Position numbers and translations under genes: made by a program. Below, piece after piece: positions 17,503 to 25,918 of a stretch of 64,000 bases of DNA. The stretch is taken from contig NZ_JABEPE010000010.1 of assembly GCF_026788005.1 (NCBI RefSeq), forward strand, positions 1 through 64,000, written 5' to 3'. Numbering within the stretch: position 1 is the stretch's first letter; every line of letters begins with the position of its first letter. The notes under the pieces are model-generated. The model made no database searches and was not told where the DNA came from. It saw only the letters and a list, made by a program, of their open reading frames with translations. This stretch comes from Alteromonas sp. a30 (GTDB lineage Bacteria; Pseudomonadota; Gammaproteobacteria; Enterobacterales; Alteromonadaceae).

Positions 17503-18552
17503 TTATTTACCGAAGCGCTCTTCTGCAATGGTATTAGCAATAATATTTGTAGCCTCGTCGGCCTCATCCGCTCGCCGATACACCTCAACTAACGTATCGC
17601 CTATTGCATCCAAGTGCGCTTTTAATTCTGCGGGCGTCCCATCCTGCGTTTGATGATAGATATCAATAATGCCACCAGCATTAATTACATAGTCAGGGGC
17701 GTACAAAATTCCCTGTTTACGTAACGCCTGACCGAATGATTCATTTGCCAATTGATTATTGGCTGCTCCTGCAATCACTTTCGCCTTAATCTGAGGCAAG
17801 GTCGTCGCGTTGATAATAGCCCCCAACGCACAAGGTGCAAATACATCAACATCTAAACCAAAAATATCTTGCGGCTCGACAATTGTTGCGCCAAATTCTT
17901 GCTGCGCCTTTTCAAGCTGCTCAGGATAAATATCGGTAACAAAAAGTTCTGCGCCAGCCTCGTGTAAATGTCGCGCTAAGCGATAACCAACATGCCCTAG
18001 CCCTTGAATGGCAACCTTAACACCCTGTAGGTCTCGGTTAAGGCCATATTGAACAGATGCTTTTAAGCCAACAAACACCCCATAGGCTGTACCGGGAGCG
18101 GGGTTTCCATCAGCAGGGCTACCATCGTAAGTAAACTTGGCCTTGATGCCAGATACATACTCTGTTTTTTGCGCCGTTATTTGCAGGTCAGATACACTAA
18201 TTCCAGAGTCTTCCGCTGTAATGTAATCGCCGCCCAATTTCTGAACAAACTCACCAAGCACTTCAAACATTTCTTTGCTTTTATCGGAGCGAGGATCGCC
18301 AATAATGACGGCCTTTCCTCCCCCTTGCTTTAGATTTGCCATCGCCGCTTTGTAAGTCATGCCTTTGGACAAACGTAATACATCGGTAAGCGCTTCTTCG
18401 CTACTCGCGTAAGGAAACATACGACAACCGCCCAAAGATGGGCCTAAGTTTGTATTATGAACTGCAATTATTGCCTTTAAACCTGATTTCTCATCATTAC
18501 AAAATACAACTTCTTTATGCTGATCAAATTCATGGTGCTCAAATAACGACAT
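17503..18552 (-). CDS. Glu/Leu/Phe/Val-type amino acid dehydrogenase
   Basis: 349 residues. NAD-dependent oxidative deamination of branched-chain or aromatic amino acids to 2-oxo acids. The dimerisation/catalytic half has LGPSLGGCRMFPY (36-48) and GMTYKAAMANLKQGGGKAVI with the two catalytic lysines K68 and K80; the Rossmann half carries GLGHVGYRLARHL (about 185). Leucine dehydrogenase is the closest family; Phe or Val preference cannot be excluded. Divergent from an Lrp/AsnC regulator, as is common for this enzyme, which suggests control by that protein. An extended inverted repeat lies in the shared promoter region. It adjoins the tyrosine catabolism genes, so amino acid use is a shared theme. 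Confidence 0.88.
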   Translation of the reverse strand: MSLFEHHEFDQHKEVVFCNDEKSGLKAIIAVHNTNLGPSLGGCRMFPYASSEEALTDVLRLSKGMTYKAAMANLKQGGGKAVIIGDPRSDKSKEMFEVLGEFVQKLGGDYITAEDSGISVSDLQITAQKTEYVSGIKAKFTYDGSPADGNPAPGTAYGVFVGLKASVQYGLNRDLQGVKVAIQGLGHVGYRLARHLHEAGAELFVTDIYPEQLEKAQQEFGATIVEPQDIFGLDVDVFAPCALGAIINATTLPQIKAKVIAGAANNQLANESFGQALRKQGILYAPDYVINAGGIIDIYHQTQDGTPAELKAHLDAIGDTLVEVYRRADEADEATNIIANTIAEERFGK

Positions 18553-18585
18553 AGTTTGTAGAGTTCCTTATTTTTAGTTTGGCGA

Positions 18586-18704
18586 GAGTTTACATTAATT
18601 TTTCTTGGGGTAAGACGCTTCAAGTTGTGAAAGCAGTGGTCAGACCTAGTAGGATCTGTAATCTTTTTATTCCAATGCTTATATAAGCAGCGATATGTAA
18701 ACTC
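18586..18704. promoter_or_regulatory. Widely spaced inverted repeat upstream of the dehydrogenase
   Basis: GAGTTTACAT at 18586-18595 and its exact reverse complement ATGTAAACTC at 18695-18704, with 99 bases between. Both copies contain a TGTAAA/TTTACA half-site. Paired distant sites would suit an octameric Lrp-type protein or looping by TyrR. The rest of 18553-18958 holds no gene. Confidence 0.45.
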
Positions 18705-18863
18705 TTCACCCCATTTTAATCATTTTCATCGACACCACAGAACACAAATAAATCCACCCAACAGGCCAATAAAAGACACATGAAAAAGAAAATGAAAACG
18801 CTTTACTGATACATTTTTAACTCTAATTACATAACTTCTTACCATCTTATCTAATAACAAATC

Positions 18864-18892
18864 TTGGTTGCCACAGAAGCTTATATTATAGT
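18864..18892 (+). promoter_or_regulatory. Putative promoter of the Lrp/AsnC gene
   Basis: -35 TTGGTT (18864-18869), 17-base spacer, -10 TATAGT (18887-18892). Predicted start near 18899, 60 bases before the ATG. Confidence 0.5.
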
Positions 18893-18958
18893 TTGCGCTT
18901 CTATCTGAAGCGGCGCTCATATTAAAACCGCAATCGAATCACGGACATTAGCAATATC

Positions 18959-19417
18959 ATGAAACTAGATAAGTTTGATAAAGAAATCCTGCGCGTTCTG
19001 CAAAAGGATGCAACGATTTCAATGGCTGAGTTGAGTCAACGTGTTGGGCTTTCTCACACACCTTGCTGGAGACGTGTAAAGAAACTAGAAAAACAAGGCA
19101 TTATTAAACAAAAAGTGACGATTCTTGATCATAAGAAACTAAACCTTGGCGTGAGTGTGTTTATCTACGTTTCAATCAAAAACCACGATAGTGTTTCACT
19201 AACCGCCTTTGAAAAAGCCGTTCAAGATATTAACGAAATTGTGGAATGTCATACAACAAGCGGGGACAAGGATTACCTGCTGAAAGTTATTGTAGAAAGC
19301 GTTGAAGAATACGAAAAGCTACTAAAAGCGAAATTAACTCAGTTGCCTTGTGTAGATCATATCAGTTCCACTTTTGCACTTAAGCAGGTAAAAAATACCA
19401 CGGAACTTCCTCTTTAG
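18959..19417 (+). CDS. Lrp/AsnC-family transcription regulator
   Basis: 152 residues. N-terminal winged HTH (LDKFDKEILRVLQKDATISMAELSQRVGLSHTPCWRRVKKLE family pattern, residues 3-44) and C-terminal RAM/AsnC ligand domain (about 65-145, HTTSGDKDYLLKVIVES). Lrp relatives bind amino acids and DNA as octamers or hexadecamers. It faces away from the amino acid dehydrogenase gene and is the obvious candidate regulator of it, as BkdR is of bkd operons; that is inference from position. No strong Shine-Dalgarno precedes the ATG. Confidence 0.92.
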   Translation: MKLDKFDKEILRVLQKDATISMAELSQRVGLSHTPCWRRVKKLEKQGIIKQKVTILDHKKLNLGVSVFIYVSIKNHDSVSLTAFEKAVQDINEIVECHTTSGDKDYLLKVIVESVEEYEKLLKAKLTQLPCVDHISSTFALKQVKNTTELPL

Positions 19418-19467
19418 CTGGATACAATGAGCTTCTTACCTCATGTAGAAGCTCATTACATTATCCC

Positions 19468-20118
19468 CTATTCTGCTGCATCCGGTTGATTCTCAGGCAA
19501 AGCCTGTATGAATGCAGGTTGGAAATTGCAATGCTCGGCAACCCGCTTGATTGTTGGGAATGGACTTAAATCGATATTGAATCGCTCAGCATTATATACC
19601 TGCGGGATAAGGCAAACATCAGCTAAAGACACCTCATCTCCCACACAAAAAAGACCTGAGGTAGGAGCTATTCGAGTCTCTAAAGATGCAAGTCCTTTTG
19701 CAATCCAATGTTTAGCCCACGCTACCTTACCCGCATCACCTTGTGCTAAGTCTTTTGCGACATAGTTAAGCACACGCAAGTTTGCAATGGGTTGCGTATC
19801 ACAGGCAACGTCGTATGCAATAGTGCGTATTAGCGCTTTTTGTCTTGCTGAGCCTGAAATTAAGGGAGGCGACTCAGGAAAGGCTTCCTCTAAATATTCA
19901 ATAATGGCCAAAGATTGGTTTAGCGTGACCGCTTCTTTTTCATCCACTAACGTTGGAACTAGCTGTGCTGGATTGAGTGCTTGGTATTTCCCCGAGTATT
20001 GCTCACCGCCATTTTTCACTAAATGAACGGGTTCGTACTGATATTCAATCCCTTTAAGATTGAGCGCCAATCGAACTCTGTAGGTCGCTGATGAGCGCCA
20101 ATAACCGTAAAGTTTCAT
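19468..20118 (-). CDS. maiA: Maleylacetoacetate isomerase
   Basis: 216 residues from ATG 20116-20118 (AGGT five bases upstream). A GTG-start reading from 20172 was rejected because it would begin inside a terminator hairpin. Zeta-class glutathione S-transferase: N-terminal thioredoxin fold starting MKLYGYWRSSATYRVRLAL with the glutathione-binding SSATYRVR motif (9-16), NPAQLVPTL loop, and helical C-terminal domain with CLIPQVYNAERF. It converts maleylacetoacetate to fumarylacetoacetate in tyrosine breakdown. Lies directly after the FAH-family gene whose product acts on that compound. Confidence 0.93.
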   Translation of the reverse strand: MKLYGYWRSSATYRVRLALNLKGIEYQYEPVHLVKNGGEQYSGKYQALNPAQLVPTLVDEKEAVTLNQSLAIIEYLEEAFPESPPLISGSARQKALIRTIAYDVACDTQPIANLRVLNYVAKDLAQGDAGKVAWAKHWIAKGLASLETRIAPTSGLFCVGDEVSLADVCLIPQVYNAERFNIDLSPFPTIKRVAEHCNFQPAFIQALPENQPDAAE

Positions 20119-20151
20119 ACTTGACCTATTTGGAATATGTAACGAATTGCA

Positions 20152-20177
20152 TAAAAAAGGGAGCGTCGGCACTCCCT
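20152..20177 (-). terminator. Terminator between the FAH-family gene and maiA
   Basis: GGGAG/CTCCC arms (20159-20163 and 20172-20176) with an 8-base loop and a run of six T on the minus strand, nine bases after the upstream stop and 34 bases before the maiA ATG. It would limit read-through into maiA. Confidence 0.8.
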
Positions 20178-20185
20178 ATATATGA

Positions 20186-21196
20186 TTAAGCTTGCTTAAC
20201 TGTTTGCTCAATACTACCGAAGACTGATGCCCCTGATTCATCTAACATTTCGATTTTAATCGTGTCACCAAAGCGCATAAAAGATGTGCTCGGTTTGCCA
20301 TCGCGAATCGTTTCGATCATTCTCACTTCAGCAATGCAGGAGTAACCTACACCACCTTCGTCAATGGACGTACCATGATCTGTTCCTTGCTTATTTGATA
20401 CCGTTCCCGAACCAATAATTGCACCTGCACCTAAATTTCGAGATTTAGCGGCATGTGCAACCAACTCAGCAAAATTAAAAGTCATGTCTTCACCGGCCTG
20501 AGGCTTACCAAAGGCTTTTCCATTGTATTCAGAAAGCAGTGGTAAATGAACTTTGCTATCTTGCCACTTATCACCCAATTCATCAGGCGTTACCGCAACA
20601 GGAGAAAATGCACTTGCCGGTTTAGATTGGAAAAAGCCAAACCCTTTCGCTAATTCACCGGGAATCAGACCACGAAGCGATACGTCATTTACTAGCATTA
20701 ACAAACGAATATGCTTACCTGCATTTTCCGGTGAGACACTCATTGGTACATCACCTGTGACAACCGCAACTTCGCCTTCAAAATCAATGCCCCATTCATC
20801 ACTGGGAAGTAGTACATCATCACGAGGGCCGATAAAATCATCCGAGCCACCTTGGTACATAAGTGGATCAGTCCAGAAGCTTTCTGGCATTTCTGCACCG
20901 CGCGCTTTTCGCACTAACTCAACATGATTAACATAAGCACTGCCATCTGCCCATTGGTAAGCTCGTGGTAGGGGTGATTCACAGTTTGCTTGTTCAAAAT
21001 CGGTCGCTTGCGCCATTTCACCCGCATTAAGTTTTTCATAAACGCTTTGTAAGCGCGGCTCAACTTGGTCCCAGTTATCTAGCGCACTTTGCATGGTGGC
21101 TGCAATTTCGGTTACGGCAACTGCTTTAGATAAATCTTTACTGACAACCACTAATTGCCCGTCTCGTGTGTCATTTTTTAACGTAGCTAATTTCAT
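20186..21196 (-). CDS. Fumarylacetoacetate hydrolase family protein
   Basis: 336 residues. FAH-domain hydrolase: GIDFEGEVAVVTGDVP (about 135-150, metal-binding Glu pair), MLVNDVSLRGLIPGELAKGFGFFQSKP (about 165-192) and GAGAIIGSGTVSNK (about 256-269). It should cleave fumarylacetoacetate to fumarate and acetoacetate, ending tyrosine catabolism; context with maiA, hpd and phhA makes this much more likely than other FAH-family reactions. It is of the shorter bacterial type, not the 420-residue eukaryotic-like FahA. Shine-Dalgarno AAGG eight bases upstream. Terminators flank it on both sides. Confidence 0.88.
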   Translation of the reverse strand: MKLATLKNDTRDGQLVVVSKDLSKAVAVTEIAATMQSALDNWDQVEPRLQSVYEKLNAGEMAQATDFEQANCESPLPRAYQWADGSAYVNHVELVRKARGAEMPESFWTDPLMYQGGSDDFIGPRDDVLLPSDEWGIDFEGEVAVVTGDVPMSVSPENAGKHIRLLMLVNDVSLRGLIPGELAKGFGFFQSKPASAFSPVAVTPDELGDKWQDSKVHLPLLSEYNGKAFGKPQAGEDMTFNFAELVAHAAKSRNLGAGAIIGSGTVSNKQGTDHGTSIDEGGVGYSCIAEVRMIETIRDGKPSTSFMRFGDTIKIEMLDESGASVFGSIEQTVKQA

Positions 21197-21249
21197 ATTA
21201 TCTGCCTTTATTGAATGCTCATTTGATTCAATGGGAATATTTTAACGAC

Positions 21250-21280
21250 AAAAAGCGAGGTTTTCTCGACCTCGCTTTTC
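21250..21280 (-). terminator. Terminator of hpd
   Basis: Long perfect stem AAAAGCGAGGT/ACCTCGCTTTT with a seven-base loop, just after the hpd stop and before the FAH-family gene. Ends in T run on the minus strand. Confidence 0.9.
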
Positions 21281-21304
21281 TCTACTAATTTGATTTAGTT
21301 AGGG

Positions 21305-22381
21305 TTATTCAGAAATAACACCACGGCGAATTTGATCAAGTTCAATCGACTCAAACAATGCCTTAAAGTTACCTTCGCCAAATCCTTCATTACCCTTACG
21401 TTGAATAATTTCAAAGAACACTGGACCAATAACCGTATCGGTGAATATTTGCAGTAAGATGCCGTCTTTCTCGGGGGCACCATCTATTAGGATACGCAAT
21501 TCACGCAACAAATCGACATCCTCTTGATGTCCTTGTACACGCTGATTCACTTGCTCGTAATAAGTATCAGGCGTATCCATGAATGTCATTCCACGGCCTT
21601 TCAGCGTACGAACAGTTTCGTAAATATTGTCAGTGGATAGCGCAATATGCTGTATGCCTTCACCATTGTAGGCTTTCAAATATTCTTCGATTTGAGACTT
21701 ATCATCAGAAGACTCGTTGATTGGAATGCGGATCTTACCACAAGGACCTGTCATCGCCTTACTGACCAAGCCTGTTAACTTACCTTCAATATCGAAGTAA
21801 CGGATTTCGCGGAAATTACCAATATTCTCATAGAAGCTAGACCATACAGCCATATTGCCACGTTTAACATTATGAGTTAGGTGATCGAGCGTATGTAAAC
21901 CCGCGTCCATTTTCGCTAAACGCTCTTGGTAGTCTGGATAGAAATTAAAGTCAACATCATAAATCGTTTTGTCACCATAGCGGTCGACAAAGTAAAGAGT
22001 ACTTTCACCAATACCATAAATGGCGGGGATATTAAGCTCCATTGCTCCGATATTACCGGCAAACTGTTTACCACCATTTTCTAACGCATGTTGCAACGCA
22101 ACAGAAGCATCCTTCACTCTAAATGCCATGCCACACACGCTTGGGCCGTGGACTTTGGCAAATTCCTCAGCTTGTGATGAAGGCTCTGCATTAACAATAA
22201 AATTCACGTCTCCTTGTTTGAACAACCAAACATCCTTTGATTTGTGTTTTGCAATTTCTGCAAAACCTAACGATAGAAACAAATCTTTAAGAGCTTGAAT
22301 ACCTTCAGCATCAGCAGCCGTGTATTCAACAAACTCAAAACCATCAGTACCCAAAGGGTTATATGCTTCATTAACGCTCAT
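21305..22381 (-). CDS. hpd: 4-hydroxyphenylpyruvate dioxygenase
   Basis: 358 residues, matching the bacterial enzyme of about 357. Two vicinal-oxygen-chelate domains; the active C-terminal one has the Fe(II) ligands His167 (LDHLTHNV), His245 (GIQHIALST) and Glu324 (VFFEIIQRKG). C-terminal GFGEGNFKALFESIE gates the active site. It turns 4-hydroxyphenylpyruvate into homogentisate. An AAGAGAT ribosome site precedes the ATG. A TyrR-like box lies about 115 bases upstream. No homogentisate dioxygenase gene accompanies it here. Confidence 0.97.
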   Translation of the reverse strand: MSVNEAYNPLGTDGFEFVEYTAADAEGIQALKDLFLSLGFAEIAKHKSKDVWLFKQGDVNFIVNAEPSSQAEEFAKVHGPSVCGMAFRVKDASVALQHALENGGKQFAGNIGAMELNIPAIYGIGESTLYFVDRYGDKTIYDVDFNFYPDYQERLAKMDAGLHTLDHLTHNVKRGNMAVWSSFYENIGNFREIRYFDIEGKLTGLVSKAMTGPCGKIRIPINESSDDKSQIEEYLKAYNGEGIQHIALSTDNIYETVRTLKGRGMTFMDTPDTYYEQVNQRVQGHQEDVDLLRELRILIDGAPEKDGILLQIFTDTVIGPVFFEIIQRKGNEGFGEGNFKALFESIELDQIRRGVISE

Positions 22382-22494
22382 TTTTTATCTCTTTGATAAC
22401 AACTAAATAGATACATGCCTGCATATTAGCGACAAAAGCCAGAATGCAGTAGAGAACGCTGTTTTGAGATGTAAACCAAATGTAAAGGAATATC

Positions 22495-22512
22495 CGTAAA
22501 AATTGATTTACA
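22495..22512 (-). promoter_or_regulatory. TyrR box upstream of hpd
   Basis: CGTAAA-N6-TTTACA, one mismatch from the TyrR strong-box consensus TGTAAA-N6-TTTACA, with the key G and C at the conserved positions. A nearby direct TGTAAA (22480-22485 region) may be a weak half-site. Confidence 0.65.
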
Positions 22513-22594
22513 TCAAAGGATAGGGACAAAAAAGCAGGCTCAATTGCCTGCTATCTCTTGTTTTTTATGTAAAGGAGACAATACAAGTTTGTCA

Positions 22595-24151
22595 TTATAC
22601 CTTTACAGTCTTCCGATTAATGCCATATTCCCGCAGCTTATTCGCTATAGCAGTGTGGCTTAAACCTAACTTTTTGGCGAGTTGACGAGTGCTTGGGTAG
22701 GAAGGATACATACGTCTAAGTAGGTCACGCTCAAAGCGCTTCACTTCTTGCTCCAATGTGCCATCAAAATCTTCCGAAATATAATTGATAGTTCCAGCGC
22801 AAGAAGGCAACTGAATGTGCTCTTTACTTAACTCTTTACCATCTAACAAGGACAAGGCCCGATAAAGGGCATTTTCTAACTGACGAATATTTCCGGGCCA
22901 AGGGTAGTTTGTAAGGAAGTCTACGCAAGACTTATTCAACTTAGGTGGACGTCTACCTAGCTTCGCGGAATTCTGTTTAATAATGTCTTCTGATAATGGG
23001 ATAATATCTTGTTTACGTTCTCTTAAGGCTGGTAAAACCAAACTCAGTACATTTAAGCGATAGTACAAATCTTCACGAAATAAGCCATCGGCAACCATCT
23101 GCCCCAAGTCTTTTTGGGTGGAGCAAATAATACGAACATCTGCAGAAACTTCTTTTTCGTCGCCGATACGTCGAAAACTCCCGTCTTGTAAAACACGAAG
23201 TAATTTAACCTGAAGATGCGAGGACATATCTCCTACTTCGTCCAAAAATAAGGTGCCGCCATTAGCAAGTTCAAACAACCCCGGCTTGCTATTTTGATTG
23301 CCGAATGCCCCCGGGCCGTATCCAAATAGCTCTGTCTCAGCAACATTATCGGGGATCGCCGCACAATTAAGCGCCAAAAAGGAGCCATTTTCTCTGCGGC
23401 TTGCTTTGTGACAAGCCTTAGCAATGAGCTCTTTACCTGTACCTGTTTCGCCAAAAATCAGAATTGGCGCGTCAAGTTCAGACATTTTCTTCGCCTCCCG
23501 TACAACACGTTTCATACTTGAGCTATTTGCCTGAATATGAGCAAAGCCATCCTCTGTACTTTGGTGAAAGGCGTGAACTTGCTGGCCTAAACGAAATTCT
23601 GACTTGAGCATAATAACCGCACCGGCCAGTACGTTTTTCTCGCCGTACTCTGTCACTTGGACAGGGAGCATTTCAGCGACAAAGTCTTGTTCAATAAATT
23701 TAATTCGGTGAGTTTCAGAGGAAATGCTTTTTGAATTTAACCATTTGGCAAAGTTAAAGCCTTTTATTAAATCCCCGATTTCTTTGTCTTTAACGTCTTC
23801 AAGTTCCATCTCTAAACTTGAAGTGGCGGCCTCATTTGCGAGGATAACTCTTCCTTTAGTATCGACTGAGAAGATAGGATCCGGCAGGATTTCAAGTAAT
23901 GCTCGAAGCTCTTTCTTTTCCCTCTCAATAGGCATGAAAGGAATGGTTTTCACATCCATGACACCATCTAGCTTTCGAATTTCTGGCATCAAGTGTTGGA
24001 ATTCTTCAAATTCGATATTAGGGAAATTTAGAAAAATCTTTCCAGTTCCATCAATCTCAATGTCACGCAAATCGATTTGATATTTAACCAGAATGTCTAA
24101 CAGATCTTGTACAATACCCAATCTGTCTTGGCAGATAATCTCGAGTCTCAT
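22595..24151 (-). CDS. tyrR: TyrR transcription regulator
   Basis: 518 residues. Domains in order: ACT (1-70, MRLEIICQDRLGIVQDLLDIL), PAS (about 80-190), AAA+ (about 205-430; Walker A GETGTGKE at 234-241, Walker B LFLDEV at 301-306) and C-terminal HTH (STRQLAKKLGLSHTAIANKL). The sigma-54-contacting GAFTGA loop is replaced by GAFGNQ (281-286), as in TyrR proteins that act on sigma-70 promoters. It senses aromatic amino acids and controls their uptake and breakdown. TyrR-like boxes precede this gene, hpd and phhA. Confidence 0.94.
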   Translation of the reverse strand: MRLEIICQDRLGIVQDLLDILVKYQIDLRDIEIDGTGKIFLNFPNIEFEEFQHLMPEIRKLDGVMDVKTIPFMPIEREKKELRALLEILPDPIFSVDTKGRVILANEAATSSLEMELEDVKDKEIGDLIKGFNFAKWLNSKSISSETHRIKFIEQDFVAEMLPVQVTEYGEKNVLAGAVIMLKSEFRLGQQVHAFHQSTEDGFAHIQANSSSMKRVVREAKKMSELDAPILIFGETGTGKELIAKACHKASRRENGSFLALNCAAIPDNVAETELFGYGPGAFGNQNSKPGLFELANGGTLFLDEVGDMSSHLQVKLLRVLQDGSFRRIGDEKEVSADVRIICSTQKDLGQMVADGLFREDLYYRLNVLSLVLPALRERKQDIIPLSEDIIKQNSAKLGRRPPKLNKSCVDFLTNYPWPGNIRQLENALYRALSLLDGKELSKEHIQLPSCAGTINYISEDFDGTLEQEVKRFERDLLRRMYPSYPSTRQLAKKLGLSHTAIANKLREYGINRKTVKV

Positions 24152-24174
24152 TCGAATTCCTGAACACAGCGAAA

Positions 24175-24192
24175 TGTAAACTAATCAGTACA
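24175..24192 (-). promoter_or_regulatory. TyrR-like box upstream of tyrR
   Basis: TGTAAA-N6-AGTACA; left half perfect, right half 4 of 6, conserved G and C present. It lies 24-41 bases before the tyrR ATG, where binding would block expression, suggesting autoregulation. Confidence 0.5.
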
Positions 24193-24373
24193 ATCTAACT
24201 CAGATCTGCTCGATAGCAAAGCAAAACCACTCTAGTACCCTGCACTTTGAACGAAATTTGCAATGTCTTTGCTAAAAAATAGGGATCTGAGAAAAGATTT
24301 CTGCGAACTTACCAATCCATCGAAAATCTATTTCACCAACTTCCTTGTTGGTTCATGAGTAAATGCAGATTAA

Positions 24374-25174
24374 CTAACTGGCTTTCTTAATTTTTGGTGG
24401 AAACAAAGGTTCATGTAAACCAAGTGCTTTAGCTTCTTGAACTTTAGCAAGCAAATCCATTTCTGAAAGCTCGTATAACTGGTCCATACCATTCAATAAG
24501 AAATAAGCGGGCTGCATAATATCAATGCGGTAGGGGGTTCTCATGACATCAATTACATCCAGATCTGTTCTACGTACAGACGGATCTTCAAGCGCTGCGA
24601 TGGTTTCCCCCGGAGAAGACAAGATGCCACCACCATAGATGCGCAAACCTTTCTCAGTTTTTAACAAGCCAAACTCAACTGTAAACCAATATAGACGCGC
24701 TAGAAATACACGATCCTCTTTGCTTGCACTGTAGCCTAAACGACCATAAGTATGTGTAAAATGTGCAAAGGCTGGATTCGTTAGCAATGGACAGTGACCA
24801 AAAATTTCGTGGAAAATATCGGGTTCCTGTAGGTAATCAAATTCTTCTTTGGTGCGAATAAAAGTCGCTACAGGGAATTGTTTATTGGAGAGTAAACGGA
24901 AAAACTCGTCGAAATTAATCAATGCTGGTACTTCCGCTACCTGCCAACCTGTCGTATCACCTAACACTTCATTCACTTGATTAAGCTGAGGCACTCGATC
25001 ATGAGGTAAATCGAGTAGTTTCATACCATTCATGAATTCATCACATGCACGCCCGGGCATCAACTCAAGTTGCCGTGTGACAAGTTTATTCCACGTATCA
25101 TTCTCATCAGCAGGCCAATCAATCACTCCATTAGCATCTGATTGTCTTGAAGTATATTTTGATTCTTTTGCCAT
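24374..25174 (-). CDS. phhA: Phenylalanine 4-monooxygenase
   Basis: 266 residues from ATG 25172-25174, chosen for its AGGAAA site and family length; the longer frame to 25243 adds a basic tail without support. Pterin-dependent hydroxylase: Fe ligands His122 and His127 in IFHEIFGHCPLL and Glu167 in WFTVEFGL, with the pterin-binding region upstream. It makes tyrosine from phenylalanine. The usual partner phhB (pterin-4a-carbinolamine dehydratase) is not between phhA and tyrR, where only 222 bases exist. A TyrR-like box lies about 175 bases upstream. Confidence 0.96.
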   Translation of the reverse strand: MAKESKYTSRQSDANGVIDWPADENDTWNKLVTRQLELMPGRACDEFMNGMKLLDLPHDRVPQLNQVNEVLGDTTGWQVAEVPALINFDEFFRLLSNKQFPVATFIRTKEEFDYLQEPDIFHEIFGHCPLLTNPAFAHFTHTYGRLGYSASKEDRVFLARLYWFTVEFGLLKTEKGLRIYGGGILSSPGETIAALEDPSVRRTDLDVIDVMRTPYRIDIMQPAYFLLNGMDQLYELSEMDLLAKVQEAKALGLHEPLFPPKIKKAS

Positions 25175-25348
25175 GTTCTTTCCTGTCGTTTTCTGCTTTT
25201 CTTTATATTTTTGTTTAAGGGCTTTAAGTACACATTTGTGCACGAAGGCTCAACGTAACCTGAAAAGTCATTACTGATAGATAAGACCGAGTCTACTGAA
25301 ATTGATTAAGGGGAAAAGAGAGAGAGGGATTAAAGCGATTATCACCTT

Positions 25349-25366
25349 TGTAACACTTTCGTTACA
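25349..25366 (-). promoter_or_regulatory. TyrR-like box upstream of phhA
   Basis: TGTAAC-N6-GTTACA, within a perfect 8-bp inverted repeat TTTGTAAC/GTTACAAA with a six-base spacer. Matches the TyrR strong-box layout except for the innermost base of each arm. Confidence 0.6.
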
Positions 25367-25439
25367 AATACACCCTAAAGCACTAATACAAAAGAACATT
25401 CACAACATGAATAGTTAAACAAAGCTTTATTTATGAGTA

Positions 25440-25466
25440 AAAAAGCAACCCTGCAAGTTGCTTTTT
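25440..25466 (-). terminator. Terminator of the psp operon
   Basis: AAAAAGCAAC/GTTGCTTTTT arms with a seven-base loop, 30 bases after the pspC stop; T run on the minus strand. Nearly symmetrical, so it may also insulate phhA. Confidence 0.85.
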
Positions 25467-25495
25467 CATGTCAAATAGAGTGTGGAAGACTGCAA

Positions 25496-25918
25496 TTAGA
25501 GCTTGCTAAACTCCCTGTTTAATTGAAACTCTGAAGAAGTCACATAACTTTCCATCTTACGTAACCTTTGCTCCAATGAGTCAAAGCTTTTATCAATATC
25601 CTGAAAGGCTTGAACAGGGGGTTCACCCGCCTGCCATACGCGTGATTTCACTTCGACTTTATGTCTGGTTTTGTCTTCATGACCAAAAAAATTCAATTTA
25701 GATTCGGTTTGTTTTCCAGTTGTTGGTTTTTTATCCAAAATTAACCACCCAACGATATAGGCCAGTAAGAAAAAGCTTCCACCAGTCAGTAGAAAACCGG
25801 AAATAAAGACGATTCTGACCATCCAAAGTTCCCAGCCAAAATATTCGGCAACCCCAGCACAAACCCCTGCTAACTTCCCTTTTTGCATGTCACGATGTAG
25901 TTCTCTTCCATTACTCAT
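25496..25918 (-). CDS. pspC: Phage shock protein C
   Basis: 140 residues from ATG 25916-25918, which overlaps the pspB stop as ATGA and has a strong GGAGGA site; the in-frame ATG at 25933 lacks one. The PspC domain (MQKGKLAGVCAGVAEYFGWELWMVRIVFI, about 11-40) is followed by a membrane helix (GGSFFLLAYIVGWLIL). The C-terminal 80 residues include a coiled coil. It is an inner-membrane protein that, with PspB, senses envelope stress and recruits PspA. Last gene of pspABC. Confidence 0.95.
   Translation of the reverse strand: MSNGRELHRDMQKGKLAGVCAGVAEYFGWELWMVRIVFISGFLLTGGSFFLLAYIVGWLILDKKPTTGKQTESKLNFFGHEDKTRHKVEVKSRVWQAGEPPVQAFQDIDKSFDSLEQRLRKMESYVTSSEFQLNREFSKL

Noticed and set aside
18726-18920. 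64-codon minus-strand frame in the dehydrogenase/Lrp intergenic region
   Set aside because: Overlaps the Lrp promoter, has no domain and no ribosome site.
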